Positions 25,447 to 33,499 of a stretch of 64,000 bases of DNA are shown piece by piece. The translations under genes and the position numbers were made by a program. This DNA is from Pararhodobacter zhoushanensis (GTDB taxonomy: Bacteria; Pseudomonadota; Alphaproteobacteria; Rhodobacterales; Rhodobacteraceae), in contig NZ_REEZ01000012.1 of NCBI RefSeq assembly GCF_003990445.1, positions 1-64,000 of the forward strand, in the 5' to 3' direction. The first letter of the stretch is position 1. Each line of letters opens with the position of its first letter. Below the pieces are notes generated by a model, which did no database searches, was not told where the DNA came from, and saw only the letters and a list, made by a program, of their open reading frames with translations.

Positions 25447-25578
25447 CTGGACCCGACCTGCGAACACCATACGGGCCCGCGGCGTGATGATGGCCGCAAC
25501 AGAGGCCGGATACATGTCAGCACCCGACACCGCGCGAAACTGATCCAGAAACCCTCTTGCGCAAGGGGCGGTTATACA
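25447..25578. other. spacer between the IS110-family and IS5-family copies
   Basis: The stretch holds the right sub-terminal repeat of the IS110-like element and otherwise no recognisable gene. With 25325-25446 it makes the 254-bp non-coding tail after the transposase, where an IS1111-type guide RNA would be sought. Confidence 0.4.
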
Positions 25579-26617
25579 TGTTGCGCAAATGCTGTGAAGG
25601 TTTCACCTTGCGAATCCAGTCTGTTAGTCAGGCTGCATGAGCAGACCCATACCCCCGACCTACAAGACCAGGAACTGGCCAGCCTACAATGAAGCAGTCA
25701 AGCGCCGGGGCTCGCTGACGATCTGGTTTGACCCCGAGATGAGCTGGGATGCCGCGCCGACAGGCAGGCGTGGCCGCCAGCAGACCTACAGCGATGCCGC
25801 TATCCAGACGTGCCTCTCGATGAAAGTGCTGTTCGGCATGGCGCTCCGGCAGACGACCGGGTTCGTCGAGAGCCTGCTACGGCTGGTCGGCCTGAACTGG
25901 ACGGTGCCCGACTTCAGCACGCTATCTCGCCGCCAGAAGACCTTGGCCGTGAACATCCCCTACCGCGGCTCCAAGGGGCCGTTGCACCTGCTGATCGACA
26001 GCACCGGGATCAAGGTCGAAGGTGAAGGCGAGTGGCACGCACGCAAGCATGGCGGCCCGAAACGGCGCGTCTGGCGCAAGCTCCACCTTGGGATCGATGA
26101 AGAAACGTTGGAGATCCGGGCCGTCGAAGTCACCGGGAGCCACATCGGTGATGCGCCCATCCTACCCACCTTCTCGACCAAATCCCGCAGGACCAGGAAA
26201 TCGGTAGCGTTACGGCTGATGGCGCCTACGACACGCGCAAATGCCACGATGCGATTGCAGATCGCGGTGCCCATGCCGTCATCCCGCCCCGCAAGAACGC
26301 GAAGCCCTGGAAGACGATCACCGCCGGAGCCGTGGCGCGAAATGAGGCCCTGCGCGCGGCGAAATACCTGGGCCGCGCGCTCTGGCGACGATGGAGTGGA
26401 TACCACCGCCGAAGCCGCGTCGAGACAAAGATGCATTGTATCAAGTTGCTGGGCCAGCGGCTCATGGCACGGGACTTCGATCGACAGGTCGCCGAACTCC
26501 AGGTCCGCATCGCCGTCCTGAACGGCTACACCGCGCTCGGAATACCCGTCACGGAAGCTGTGGGATAAGTCCGTCCGGGGAAAGGGGAACCTCGGCCTTA
26601 AGCCGATTTGTGCATCA
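25579..26617 (+). mobile_element. IS5-family insertion sequence (copy 1, decayed)
   Basis: Imperfect 22-bp inverted repeats (15 of 22 identical) lie at 25579-25600, beginning TGTTGCGCAAAT, and 26596-26617, whose complement begins TGATGCACAAAT. They enclose one transposase reading frame with a frameshift. The right end is only 6 bp from the TTGACA promoter of the secreted hydrolase gene. Confidence 0.65.
25637..26568 (+). pseudogene. IS5-family transposase, 1-nt frameshift
   Basis: The N-terminal part (25637 to about 26165) has the DDE first Asp in LLIDSTGIK. A base is missing in the C-run at 26165-26167, since adding one C gives L-P-H-L-L-D-Q-I-P. The rest, in the next frame, has VTADGAYDTRKCHDA (second Asp) and RSRVETKM (Glu). 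The joined protein would be about 310 aa and is homologous throughout to the intact IS5-family transposase at 30845, which supports the repair. It needs the missing base to be functional. Confidence 0.85.
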
Positions 26618-26623
26618 GAGCCC

Positions 26624-26651
26624 TTGACACTAATAATTAGCTATCTATGTT
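26624..26651 (+). promoter_or_regulatory. promoter of the secreted hydrolase with MarR-box D
   Basis: TTGACA at 26624-26629, 16-nt spacer, TATGTT at 26646-26651. The box TTAGCTATCTAT (26637-26648) overlaps spacer and -10. The layout is almost the same as the reductase promoter: TTGACA, then 7 (here) or 8 bp, then the box. Confidence 0.7.
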
Positions 26652-26717
26652 TTTCCCGGCGATGGTTCCCCGGAAGAGGAGCCGGATTTCATCGCTGCAT
26701 CAAACTGGAGGAAATTC

Positions 26718-28157
26718 ATGTCACGGACAGCCAATTTGGCCGGCCCGCGTTCGCGGACCGGAATGGTGGTGCTTTGCCTCGCTCTGACCGCGGGCTTCGC
26801 CCCGCTCGCGTCGGCGCAGGAGCAGCCCGCCTTCAACGAACATGCGGGAACCCTGCCGGACGGGACGGCATGGCTGATCCGCGTGCCCGAGAACTGGAAT
26901 GGTCGACTACTCAGGGATCTGGATTTCGCCAGCAACGTTTCGGTCGCGTCAGCGGTCCAGCGGTATGACGACCTGCTCGGTCGTGGCTATGCCTTCGCCG
27001 GGCTCGCCCGGCACCCGCTGCGCCTGTGGCAATACGATCCGCAGCGTGAAATCCTGAATCTACAAGCTGTTCAGGACATTTTCACGGACCTGGAGCGCGC
27101 TCCTGACATGGTGCTGCAATACGGCTGTTCTGGCGGAGGGCTCGACAGCCTCGCTTCGGCCGAGGATTACCCGGACAGGATCGACGGTGCCGCCGTGCTT
27201 GCCGCCCATACGCCGGTCTGGATCATGAGCAGTTTCCTGGATGGCTGGTTCGCCATGCAGACCCTGCTGGGCGAAAGCTATGAGGCCGCTGGGCACGGTC
27301 CGGCCAGCGATCTCGCCATCGTCGGCCTGCCCAATGCCGGAGCGGGTGGCGAGCGCAGCCTTGACGCGATCCGTGCGTCCTGGATGGCCGCCATCGAAAC
27401 GGCGGGCGAAAGCCCGGAGGGCCGCGCGCGGCTGGCGCTTGCCTTCGCCATCGGACAGTGGTCGCCGTGGATGGTCGAGGGGACCGAACTACCCGACACC
27501 GCGGATGCCGGCGCCATGGCCGACATGATCGTGGCCTCGGCGCTGCGCATCGGCGGTAATGTTGGCGGGTCCTCGCGGCTTCTGTTCGAAAACGCCGCAT
27601 CGGGGCAGCAACTTTCCGGGAACGAGGGGGTCGACTATGCCGCCTTCTACCAGAATGCCGCACCCGCGATGGCGCGGACGGTTGAGGCGCTCTACGAACA
27701 GGCCGGTTTGGACCTTCAGGCCGACATTGCCAGGATCGACGCCGCCCCCCGCATCGCGGCCTCGGATTATGCGCGCGATTTCTGGGCCGCAGACGGGCGC
27801 ACGACGACCGGCGATCTGCAGGTTCCGGCGATCCGCATCCACATGCTGGGCGACTGGGCCATTCCCTACACGCTGATGGAAGGCTACGGCGCGCTGGTGC
27901 AGGAGCAGGGTACCGGCGATCTGTATCGGCAGTCGCTGGTCCAGGGCACGGGCCATTGCGAGTTCACTGCTGCCGAAAGCACGGCCATCGTCGAGACCCT
28001 GGTCGAACGGATCGAAACGGGCGCCTGGCCCGAGACATCGCCCGAGGCGCTGAACGCCGCAGCCGAGGCGCTGGAAACCGGGAGCGCCCCCCGGTTCATC
28101 GAACACGGTGATTGGCGCGTGGCAGCCTATAACCGGCCCTGGGTTCCGGCAGAATGA
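26718..28157 (+). CDS. secreted CS-D-HC alpha/beta hydrolase (tannase/feruloyl esterase/MHETase-like)
   Basis: 479-aa exported esterase-type hydrolase. A signal peptide is clear (hydrophobic MVVLCLALTAGFAPL, cleavage after ASA at residue 33). The nucleophile elbow is YGCSGGG with Ser138 preceded by Cys137. The acid is probably Asp379 (MLGDWAIP) and the base His413 followed by Cys414 (GTGHCEF). This is the CS-D-HC signature in which the two cysteines form a disulfide, known from tannase, feruloyl esterase and MHETase. The insert between residues 165 and 345 would be the lid. It has a strong GGAGG site and its promoter carries the shared MarR-box, so I infer it releases an aromatic acid (perhaps phthalate from a monoester) for the pathway. 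Confidence 0.82.
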   Translation: MSRTANLAGPRSRTGMVVLCLALTAGFAPLASAQEQPAFNEHAGTLPDGTAWLIRVPENWNGRLLRDLDFASNVSVASAVQRYDDLLGRGYAFAGLARHPLRLWQYDPQREILNLQAVQDIFTDLERAPDMVLQYGCSGGGLDSLASAEDYPDRIDGAAVLAAHTPVWIMSSFLDGWFAMQTLLGESYEAAGHGPASDLAIVGLPNAGAGGERSLDAIRASWMAAIETAGESPEGRARLALAFAIGQWSPWMVEGTELPDTADAGAMADMIVASALRIGGNVGGSSRLLFENAASGQQLSGNEGVDYAAFYQNAAPAMARTVEALYEQAGLDLQADIARIDAAPRIAASDYARDFWAADGRTTTGDLQVPAIRIHMLGDWAIPYTLMEGYGALVQEQGTGDLYRQSLVQGTGHCEFTAAESTAIVETLVERIETGAWPETSPEALNAAAEALETGSAPRFIEHGDWRVAAYNRPWVPAE

Positions 28158-28163
28158 GCCGAT

Positions 28164-28190
28164 GGGGAACTGGCGCTGCGCCGGTTCCCC
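28164..28190 (+). terminator. hairpin after the hydrolase gene
   Basis: GGGGAAC (28164-28170) pairs with GTTCCCC (28184-28190) and the inner TGGCGC/GCGCCG extends the stem. No T-run follows, so termination strength is uncertain. Confidence 0.5.
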
Positions 28191-28503
28191 CACAGGTCCG
28201 GTGGCGCAAGTCATTGGTGGACCGTCGCCAACGCGCAGTGGGCATCTCTGGCGAGGGCAAGTGTTCCCATGTCTGGACGACCCCTGCTGCGCAAGCTGGG
28301 AATTGACGCGCCTATGCCGAAAGCAGTCATGTCTACGGCCTTTGTGGTGCGGTCTAGCCGCTGGCCCAGATGAAGTCCGCGGATCGGGTCCCAATCAAAA
28401 TTGCGCGCTTTCTGCGCCTTGACCCCCTGGGGTGTCCCGATCCCCGGTTCGACCGGTTTGTCATCTCTTCTCAGCTTCACGCATTCCGTCAGCGGTTCCG
28501 CGC
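28191..28503. other. non-coding tail of the IS110-family remnant
   Basis: 313 bp without a credible gene, downstream (on the minus strand) of the truncated IS110-family transposase. It probably contains that element's 3' non-coding end, where a guide RNA would be encoded in the IS1111 group. I could not define the end. Confidence 0.4.
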
Positions 28504-29033
28504 TCAGGAGACAGGGGCCGCGTAGATCTCGTTGCGGCGCAGGAGCGCCCAAGCGATCCGGGCAGTCTTGTTGGCGAGCGCGACCGCAACGACTTTCGGT
28601 CGCTTGCGTGCTTTAAGCCCAAGCATCCAAGCCTTGCCGGCATCGCCCTGCCTTGCAAAGCGAAGCACCGCAGTCGCGCCGGAAACGAGCAGTCGCCGGA
28701 TATATCCATCACCCTGCTTGCTGATCCCGGTCTGTCGATCCTTGCCACTGCTTGAGTTCGCCCGTGGCGTCAGGCCTAGCCAGGCCGCGAACTGTCGTGC
28801 CGAGCGGAACAGGCTCGGATCCGGAACATTTGCAGCAATTGCGCTGGCGGTGATCGGTCCGATACCGGGAATGGTCGCCAGTCGCCGGCTCGTCTCGTGC
28901 GTCCGGTGCCACTCGAGGATCCGTTTCTCCAGGGCCTCAGCCTGATCGGCAATCGCCTCCGCTTGGCAGATCAACGCATGGATGGCAGCCGCAGCATGGT
29001 CAGGCAACCGTTCCTGGTTCTCTCGGAAGTGGG
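28504..29033 (-). pseudogene. IS110-family transposase, C-terminal remnant cut by a tni element
   Basis: The open frame reads through THFRENQERLPDHAAAAI into the Transposase_20 domain (TIPGIGPITASAIA, LTPRANSSSGKDR) and ends normally at 28504. Upstream it stops being IS110-like exactly at 29033/29034, where the tni left end (TGTCGCC) begins, so the N-terminal RuvC half was displaced by tni insertion and is not elsewhere in the window. It is a different lineage from the copy at 24297. Confidence 0.85.
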
Positions 29034-29100
29034 TGTCGCCTTGCCCTTAAATCCGAGACACGGCGCGTTTTCCGGCCTTTCTTGCCCTTAAATTTGAGAT
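29034..29100 (+). repeat. left-end repeats of tni copy 2
   Basis: TTGCCCTTAAATCCGAGAC at 29041-29059 and TTGCCCTTAAATTTGAGAT at 29082-29100 match the copy-1 end units. As in copy 1, the tniQ stop codon (TAA) is inside the second unit. Confidence 0.85.
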
Positions 29101-29879
29101 GAGGTGGCTGAACCGCCGACGCGTAGTCGCATCCGCTGAGCAATCTGGTCGACGGTTGCAAGCAGTCGGGGCTCCTTATCGTAGGCGCGAAGCAGGGCAA
29201 CTCGTGCGTAGACGTCGATGTCCATGCTGCACAACGCAGCCTTTACCAGTGGACGTGATTGGGCGGAGGCAATGGCGGCAAGGCAGAAGAGCCTTATGTT
29301 CGGGCGGGGGCTTTGAAGCGCGAAGAAAGGGTCTCCACATAAAGCTTTGAGTCCCATCGCGAAGGTGACCGCCCGCATGGCTCGGCGTAGTTGACGCGCG
29401 CTGCCCGACACCGCGACACGCTCCAGGATCCGTGCCCCCCGGCGGGCACGATCAACCAGCTTTTCGGAGACCGCTGCGCCATTTTGCCTGTCGGCCTTTG
29501 GAAGAAGCCGGGCACCACAAATCTGGCAGTCGAACGCCCAGGCCCTACGCCAGTGCCTGAGCTCAAGGCCGCCATCAGCGCAGCTTGTGCAAGCCTGGAA
29601 CGGCACCTGTGCGGTCAACCGCATCTCTGCTTCCGGCATCGCCGCGAAAGTCATCGACGACACGAACGCTGGATCGAAGCGCGCCGCAACGGAAATCCTA
29701 TCCGCGGCCAGCATGTCGAGATCAAAATCAAGGGCTGCAGCATATTTTGCGTCGATCCCGATATGGGCGAGCAGGTCTGCTACCTCGCAATGATTGGAAG
29801 CGGCCAGTCGCGATAACCAACCAGAAAGCAACTCGTCCGGCACTGGCGTCACCGATATCGGCAGCGGGATACACGTCAC
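29088..29879 (-). CDS. tniQ: TniQ transposition protein, copy 2
   Basis: 263-aa TniQ, same length as copy 1 when started at the GTG (29879) that overlaps the tniB stop. PVPDELLSGWLSRLA and a zinc-binding-like CTSC...CQIC pair are conserved. Its partner TniA is gone, so it could act only in trans with the copy-1 transposase, whose end repeats are nearly the same. Confidence 0.85.
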   Translation of the reverse strand: MTCIPLPISVTPVPDELLSGWLSRLAASNHCEVADLLAHIGIDAKYAAALDFDLDMLAADRISVAARFDPAFVSSMTFAAMPEAEMRLTAQVPFQACTSCADGGLELRHWRRAWAFDCQICGARLLPKADRQNGAAVSEKLVDRARRGARILERVAVSGSARQLRRAMRAVTFAMGLKALCGDPFFALQSPRPNIRLFCLAAIASAQSRPLVKAALCSMDIDVYARVALLRAYDKEPRLLATVDQIAQRMRLRVGGSATSSQI

Positions 29880-30754
29880 GCCCCAGATTTCTCGAGCCGT
29901 CGCTGAGCGTTTGCATGGCGCGACCAGACCGGTGTCCATTTTGCGATGGCATCATCAGTGACGCACTCGTCACCGCTGATGATCGCGTCGATGGACAGAT
30001 CCTTGACCAAGGCAAAGATGCGGGACGTCACCCCGCCAGTTAATGCGAGGATCTGCTTGAGCGACCGCACTTGCAGATTGGATTTCTTCTCCAGCGGCAT
30101 GGCCGCGATCAATGTCTGGATCATATCCGAAAACTCGGCATCATCGCGCCAATTCGGCAGGTGGTGTTCATCAAGCCGACGGGCCAGTTGGACATCGCCG
30201 CGAATGGCATCGACGGCTTCGCTGACACCGTAGCAGACCAAAGATGCCTCCAGCTCGTTGCTGAGATACCTCAAGACATTGAGGAACCGGCGCTGTTCCC
30301 TATGCGTGCCCGCAAGAAGGTTGTGGACTTCGTCGATCATGATCATCCGCAGCCCGAGGTCGCGCAAAAGGCCCACGACCCGAACTTCCAGCGAGGCAAC
30401 ACTCTGCGCCTTCAGGCTCAGCGTCGACGACGGGGCTCCGACGGCTGCGAGGATGTGCATATAGAACCGCCGCTCATCAGGAGCGGGTGGCGCCTGCAAC
30501 AGAAGTAACGGGGTGTGGGTGACGCCCGACTCCGGATCATACTCCGGCGCATAGCGTCGCGACAGGTTGCGGGCGATCATTGTTTTGCCGATGCCGGACG
30601 CCCCATGCACCAGAAGGCCAGGCATGCGGGTCTGCCGCGACATCTCAATCAGACCATGCAGCCGGTCCAGCACTTGCTCCGCTCGGGGAAAGCCGATCCA
30701 GATGTCCGATTGAATGAGGGCGATGCGGCCGTCGTCTTCAGTTTCTGCCCTCAA
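29876..30754 (-). CDS. tniB: TniB transposition AAA+ ATPase, copy 2
   Basis: 292-aa AAA+ ATPase with Walker A GASGIGKT and Walker B MIMIDEVHNLL, closely similar to copy 1 over its whole length. I start it at TTG 30754, one base after the tniA stop as in copy 1. The upstream in-frame ATG at 30838 would read through the tniA tail and IS5 sequence and is not credible. Transcription from the lost tniA side is cut off, so expression is doubtful unless the IS provides a promoter. Confidence 0.88.
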   Translation of the reverse strand: MRAETEDDGRIALIQSDIWIGFPRAEQVLDRLHGLIEMSRQTRMPGLLVHGASGIGKTMIARNLSRRYAPEYDPESGVTHTPLLLLQAPPAPDERRFYMHILAAVGAPSSTLSLKAQSVASLEVRVVGLLRDLGLRMIMIDEVHNLLAGTHREQRRFLNVLRYLSNELEASLVCYGVSEAVDAIRGDVQLARRLDEHHLPNWRDDAEFSDMIQTLIAAMPLEKKSNLQVRSLKQILALTGGVTSRIFALVKDLSIDAIISGDECVTDDAIAKWTPVWSRHANAQRRLEKSGA

Positions 30755-30755
30755 T

Positions 30756-30789
30756 TCACCAGCGCTCCACCTTGAACATGGGGCGCGAT
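30756..30789 (-). pseudogene. tniA: tniA 3' remnant
   Basis: The codons for ...MFKVERW and the TGA at 30758-30756 match the end of copy-1 tniA. Upstream the sequence switches to the IS5-family end. A few bases beyond the IS (31846-31856, GTGCATCACCC) resemble the next tniA bases, which suggests an insertion plus a deletion. Confidence 0.75.
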
Positions 30790-31844
30790 GGGCGTTGTTG
30801 CAGAAAGTCGGCCTGAGTTGTGAGTGCCCCTTTCCCATTCAGTTTCATGCCACGCGGACGACGTGGGCGGTGCCGAGCGCGTTGAAGCGATTGACAAGGG
30901 CGACCCGGATGTGGATTTCGGCGGTTTGGCGATCTGGATCCCGCGCGGCGATGCGCTCACCGAAGGCCTTCAGGCATCGCATCTTGGCCTCCACTCGGCT
31001 ACGGGCGTGGTATCCGGTCCACCGCTTCCAGAATGCCCGACCGTAGTGACGCGTGGCGCGCAGGGTTTCGTTGCGCGCCTTGGCAGCCGGGCAGTCCTCT
31101 TTCCAAGCTCGACCGTTCCTTCGGGTCGGTATGATTGCCGTGCCACCGCGTGCGATGACGGCGCCGTGGCAGCGGCGGGTATCGTAGGCACCATCCGCGG
31201 TCACGGTGCCGATGTCCTCGTCCTCGGGGATCTGGCCCAACAGGTCCGGCAGGACTGGGCTGTCGCCTTCCCGGCTAGGGGTGAACTCGACGGCCCGGAT
31301 ATCCGAGGTGGCGATATCCATCGCCAGATGCACCTTGCGCCATTGGCGGCGGCCCTGAACGCCATGCTTGCGGGCCTGCCATTCGCCGTCGCCAAGAAAC
31401 TTGATGCCGGTGCTGTCCACCAGAAGATTCAGCGGCCCTTCGGCACGGCGATAGGGGATCTGCACCTTGAGGGTCTTCTGTCTGCGGCACAGCGTCGAGT
31501 AGTCCGGAACGGGCCAGTCTAGCCCTGCCAGGCGCAGGAGGCTCGCGACCATTCCGGCTGTCTGCCTGAGCGGTAGCTTGAACAGAACCTTGAGCGACAG
31601 GCAAAACTGGATCGCGGCATTCGAAAAGACCGGCGGGCGCCCTGGGCGTCCCTCATGCGGCGCGTGCCAGGTCATCTCCTTGTCCAGCCAGATCAGCAGC
31701 GATCCGCGCTTCCTGAGCGCATCGTTGTAGCTGGACCAGTTCGTCGTGCGGTAGCGGGCGGGCTTGGGCTTGCTCATGCAGATCGTCTAACCGCATGGAT
31801 TCCCGATGTGAATCCTTCACCGACTGAGTTCTGCAACAACGCCC
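30790..31844 (-). mobile_element. IS5-family insertion sequence (copy 2, intact)
   Basis: Perfect 16-bp terminal inverted repeats GGGCGTTGTTGCAGAA at 30790-30805 and, inverted, 31829-31844 enclose one intact transposase gene (1055 bp total). It sits at the junction of the truncated tni element and the plasmid backbone. No clear target duplication is visible at the flanks. Confidence 0.88.
30845..31777 (-). CDS. IS5-family DDE transposase
   Basis: 310-aa complete transposase. An N-terminal DUF4096/HTH-like part (FSNAAIQFCLSLKVLFKLPLRQ by position 50-75) is followed by a DDE core: Asp in LLVDSTGIK, Asp in VTADGAYDTRRCHGA, Glu in RSRVEAKM. It is the intact counterpart of the frameshifted copy at 25637 and could mobilise related IS5 ends. 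Confidence 0.92.
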   Translation of the reverse strand: MSKPKPARYRTTNWSSYNDALRKRGSLLIWLDKEMTWHAPHEGRPGRPPVFSNAAIQFCLSLKVLFKLPLRQTAGMVASLLRLAGLDWPVPDYSTLCRRQKTLKVQIPYRRAEGPLNLLVDSTGIKFLGDGEWQARKHGVQGRRQWRKVHLAMDIATSDIRAVEFTPSREGDSPVLPDLLGQIPEDEDIGTVTADGAYDTRRCHGAVIARGGTAIIPTRRNGRAWKEDCPAAKARNETLRATRHYGRAFWKRWTGYHARSRVEAKMRCLKAFGERIAARDPDRQTAEIHIRVALVNRFNALGTAHVVRVA

Positions 31845-31896
31845 AGTGCATCACCCAAAAAAAGGGAAACGACGCCAGACCGAGAAGCCTGACGCC

Positions 31897-31975
31897 GCGC
31901 TAGAAAAAAACCCCTGAACACGGTTCTTCTAGCGCAGTGTCCGAACCCCTGCAACCAGCAAAGTGTTTTTGCTGG
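31897..31975. promoter_or_regulatory. structured leader with two long hairpins
   Basis: GCGCTAGAA (31897-31905) pairs perfectly with TTCTAGCGC (31927-31935), and CCAGCAAA (31955-31962) with TTTGCTGG (31968-31975). On the minus strand the first hairpin region ends in a run of seven T. The sequence style (CTAGAAAAA...CCCC...GGTTCTTC) resembles the terminator part of the repB-repC antisense RNA gene at 38711. A counter-transcript or attenuator for the gene at 32030 is a reasonable guess. Confidence 0.4.
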
Positions 31976-32029
31976 CAAGAATGTTGTTTGCTCTCGACAT
32001 GGCATCGTCTCTCTCAGGAGATACGACCA

Positions 32030-32871
32030 TGGAACCAACGACTGGCCTGATCCTAAGGCGGATCACGCAGACAGACCTCTCTGTTTCGGCGCACAAACTG
32101 GCCACGCTCATCCTCGACGGAATTGCGTGGAAGGACGGGTATAACGGCCTGCCCCGCGGCACGGCTGCCTTCACCCTGTCCTCTCTGGCAGCGAAGATGG
32201 GCGTCTCGCGCCAGTACCTGAGCGTTCTGCTGAGTGAGCTTGAAACTTCTGAACTGAAGCTTGAGCGCGAGAAGTCGAACGGCAAGTTCGCCCCCTGGCT
32301 CTTCCGCTTCGCGGCCTTTGACGACGGCGAACAGACCCACGATCTCGTGTCAGACGGAGACGACACATCACTATCTAGAGAAGAATCTAACAAAACTATA
32401 TTCACAGGACAGATCAACATTGACGGTTGCTCGAACGTGTTCCGAACATGCTGGGCCGAGCTGATCAAGGCCGCGAAGAGCGCCCTACCCTGCTGGAACG
32501 TCGATACGCAAGTGATCTGGGAACGCTTCCTTGCCTTCAACCGGGCCCGTGGGAACAGCAAGGTTCCGGCCGGTTTCCTGCTCGGCTTCATGCGCCGGTG
32601 GCGCACCTCGCTTGGAGAAGCGACGCGCCCACCGGCTCTCCCCGCACCACAGCCGGTTCAAGAGCCACGAGAGCGCGAGCTGCACGAACAGATCAAGGCT
32701 GCGCCAAGCTCGAACCGCCAGTTTCACGCGTCAGACCTGTGTCGCGTCATAGGGCAAGCGGCGTACGATGCGCGCATTGTCGCCGTGATCCGGCAGTTCG
32801 GTTGCCCGAGGTTCACTGCTACGCTTGCAGTCCACGGGCGTGCAGTCCTGGCGGGCGAAATCTCGCGGTGA
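32030..32871 (+). CDS. plasmid-borne winged-helix protein, function unknown
   Basis: 280 aa from ATG 32030, preceded by AGGAG (a longer in-frame start at 31963 would begin inside a hairpin). The N-terminal part contains a helix-turn-helix, FTLSSLAAKMGVSRQYLSVLLSEL, after SVSAHKLATLILDGIAW. The middle is polar, and the C-terminal part has a second helical unit with RQFHASDLCRVIGQAAYDARI. I do not recognise the family. The structured leader and backbone location make a plasmid replication or regulatory protein possible. Confidence 0.7.
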
Positions 32872-32929
32872 TGATGGATCGGGTGCCACAACTCTGGCCA
32901 GAACGTATTCAGTCAGGGCAGTTCTGGGA

Positions 32930-33499
32930 TCAAAGCAGGTCGGCGAATTGCTCCAGGTCGGCAACCGTGGCGACCAACCCCTGCTGTGTCAGGATCGCGA
33001 GATACTCGTCGACGCTTTTGAGCGGATTCTTGAGGCGCGCGCGAACTTTCCGCAGCGCGGAACAGACCAGACCGGGCGCGAGAGACAGTTGGTTCCGGAA
33101 AAAGTCGTCAGGGTGTTGGGTCTCGATGCCAAAGGGCGCAAGTGCCGCTGGTGGGAAGTCCTTCAGGTTCTGCGTGACGATCGCGTCACAGCGCCCAACG
33201 ATTGCCGCCGCCAGAACGTGCCGATCGTCAGGGTCCGGCAGTGTTAGGGCCGGCACCAATGCCTCGTAGCCGGTGACCAGACAGTCGCGTGTGGCCCTGT
33301 CCATCAAGTCGCGAGTTCGTTCCAGCGCGGCGCGCTCCCGATGAGGTTCATTGCGCAGAAGCGCATCAATCCACTCCCGATGGATATCGGCCGTCCACTT
33401 GGCCTTGAAAAGGTCTGTGACCGCCAACTGCATCAGTGCATCGCGCATCGGCGCGGGATAAAGGACGTTCGCATCGAACAGGACCGTGTACTGGCTCAT
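32930..33499 (-). CDS. PIN-domain ribonuclease toxin
   Basis: 189-aa PIN-domain protein, probably an RNase toxin. The acidic residues of the fold are visible: Asp in TVLFDANVLYP at the N-terminus, PDPDDRHVLAAAI in the middle, and Asp in VTQNLKDFP. The C-terminal third (RLKNPLKSVDEYLAILTQQGL) is an added helical part. Its start overlaps the stop of the upstream HTH gene by 4 bp, the usual antitoxin-then-toxin layout. Confidence 0.82.
   Translation of the reverse strand: MSQYTVLFDANVLYPAPMRDALMQLAVTDLFKAKWTADIHREWIDALLRNEPHRERAALERTRDLMDRATRDCLVTGYEALVPALTLPDPDDRHVLAAAIVGRCDAIVTQNLKDFPPAALAPFGIETQHPDDFFRNQLSLAPGLVCSALRKVRARLKNPLKSVDEYLAILTQQGLVATVADLEQFADLL

Larger units (their letters stand above)
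29034..30789 (-). mobile_element. tniABQ transposon, copy 2 (truncated, no tniA)
   Basis: The left end TGTCGCC and two end repeats match copy 1, and tniQ and tniB are complete. Only the last dozen or so codons of tniA remain before an IS5-family element at 30790. The tniA body and the right end are missing. It has the same orientation as copy 1 and clearly diverged sequence, so it is a separate arrival rather than a recent duplicate. Confidence 0.85.

Noticed and set aside
24410-26167. Programmed -1 frameshifting in the two IS transposases
   Set aside because: No slippery heptamer lies at either break, and the restored reading needs an added base inside conserved sequence. Deletion or sequencing error explains both better.
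30755-30838. tniB copy-2 start at the upstream ATG 30838
   Set aside because: This would translate the tniA tail and the IS5 end. The TTG at 30754 matches the start used in copy 1 and gives an equal-length protein.
171-31844. CRISPR-associated transposon (TniQ plus TnsB/TnsC-like genes)
   Set aside because: tniA, tniB and tniQ alone are normal for Tn5053/Tn402-type elements. No cas gene, CRISPR repeat array or guide-like sequence was found near either copy.
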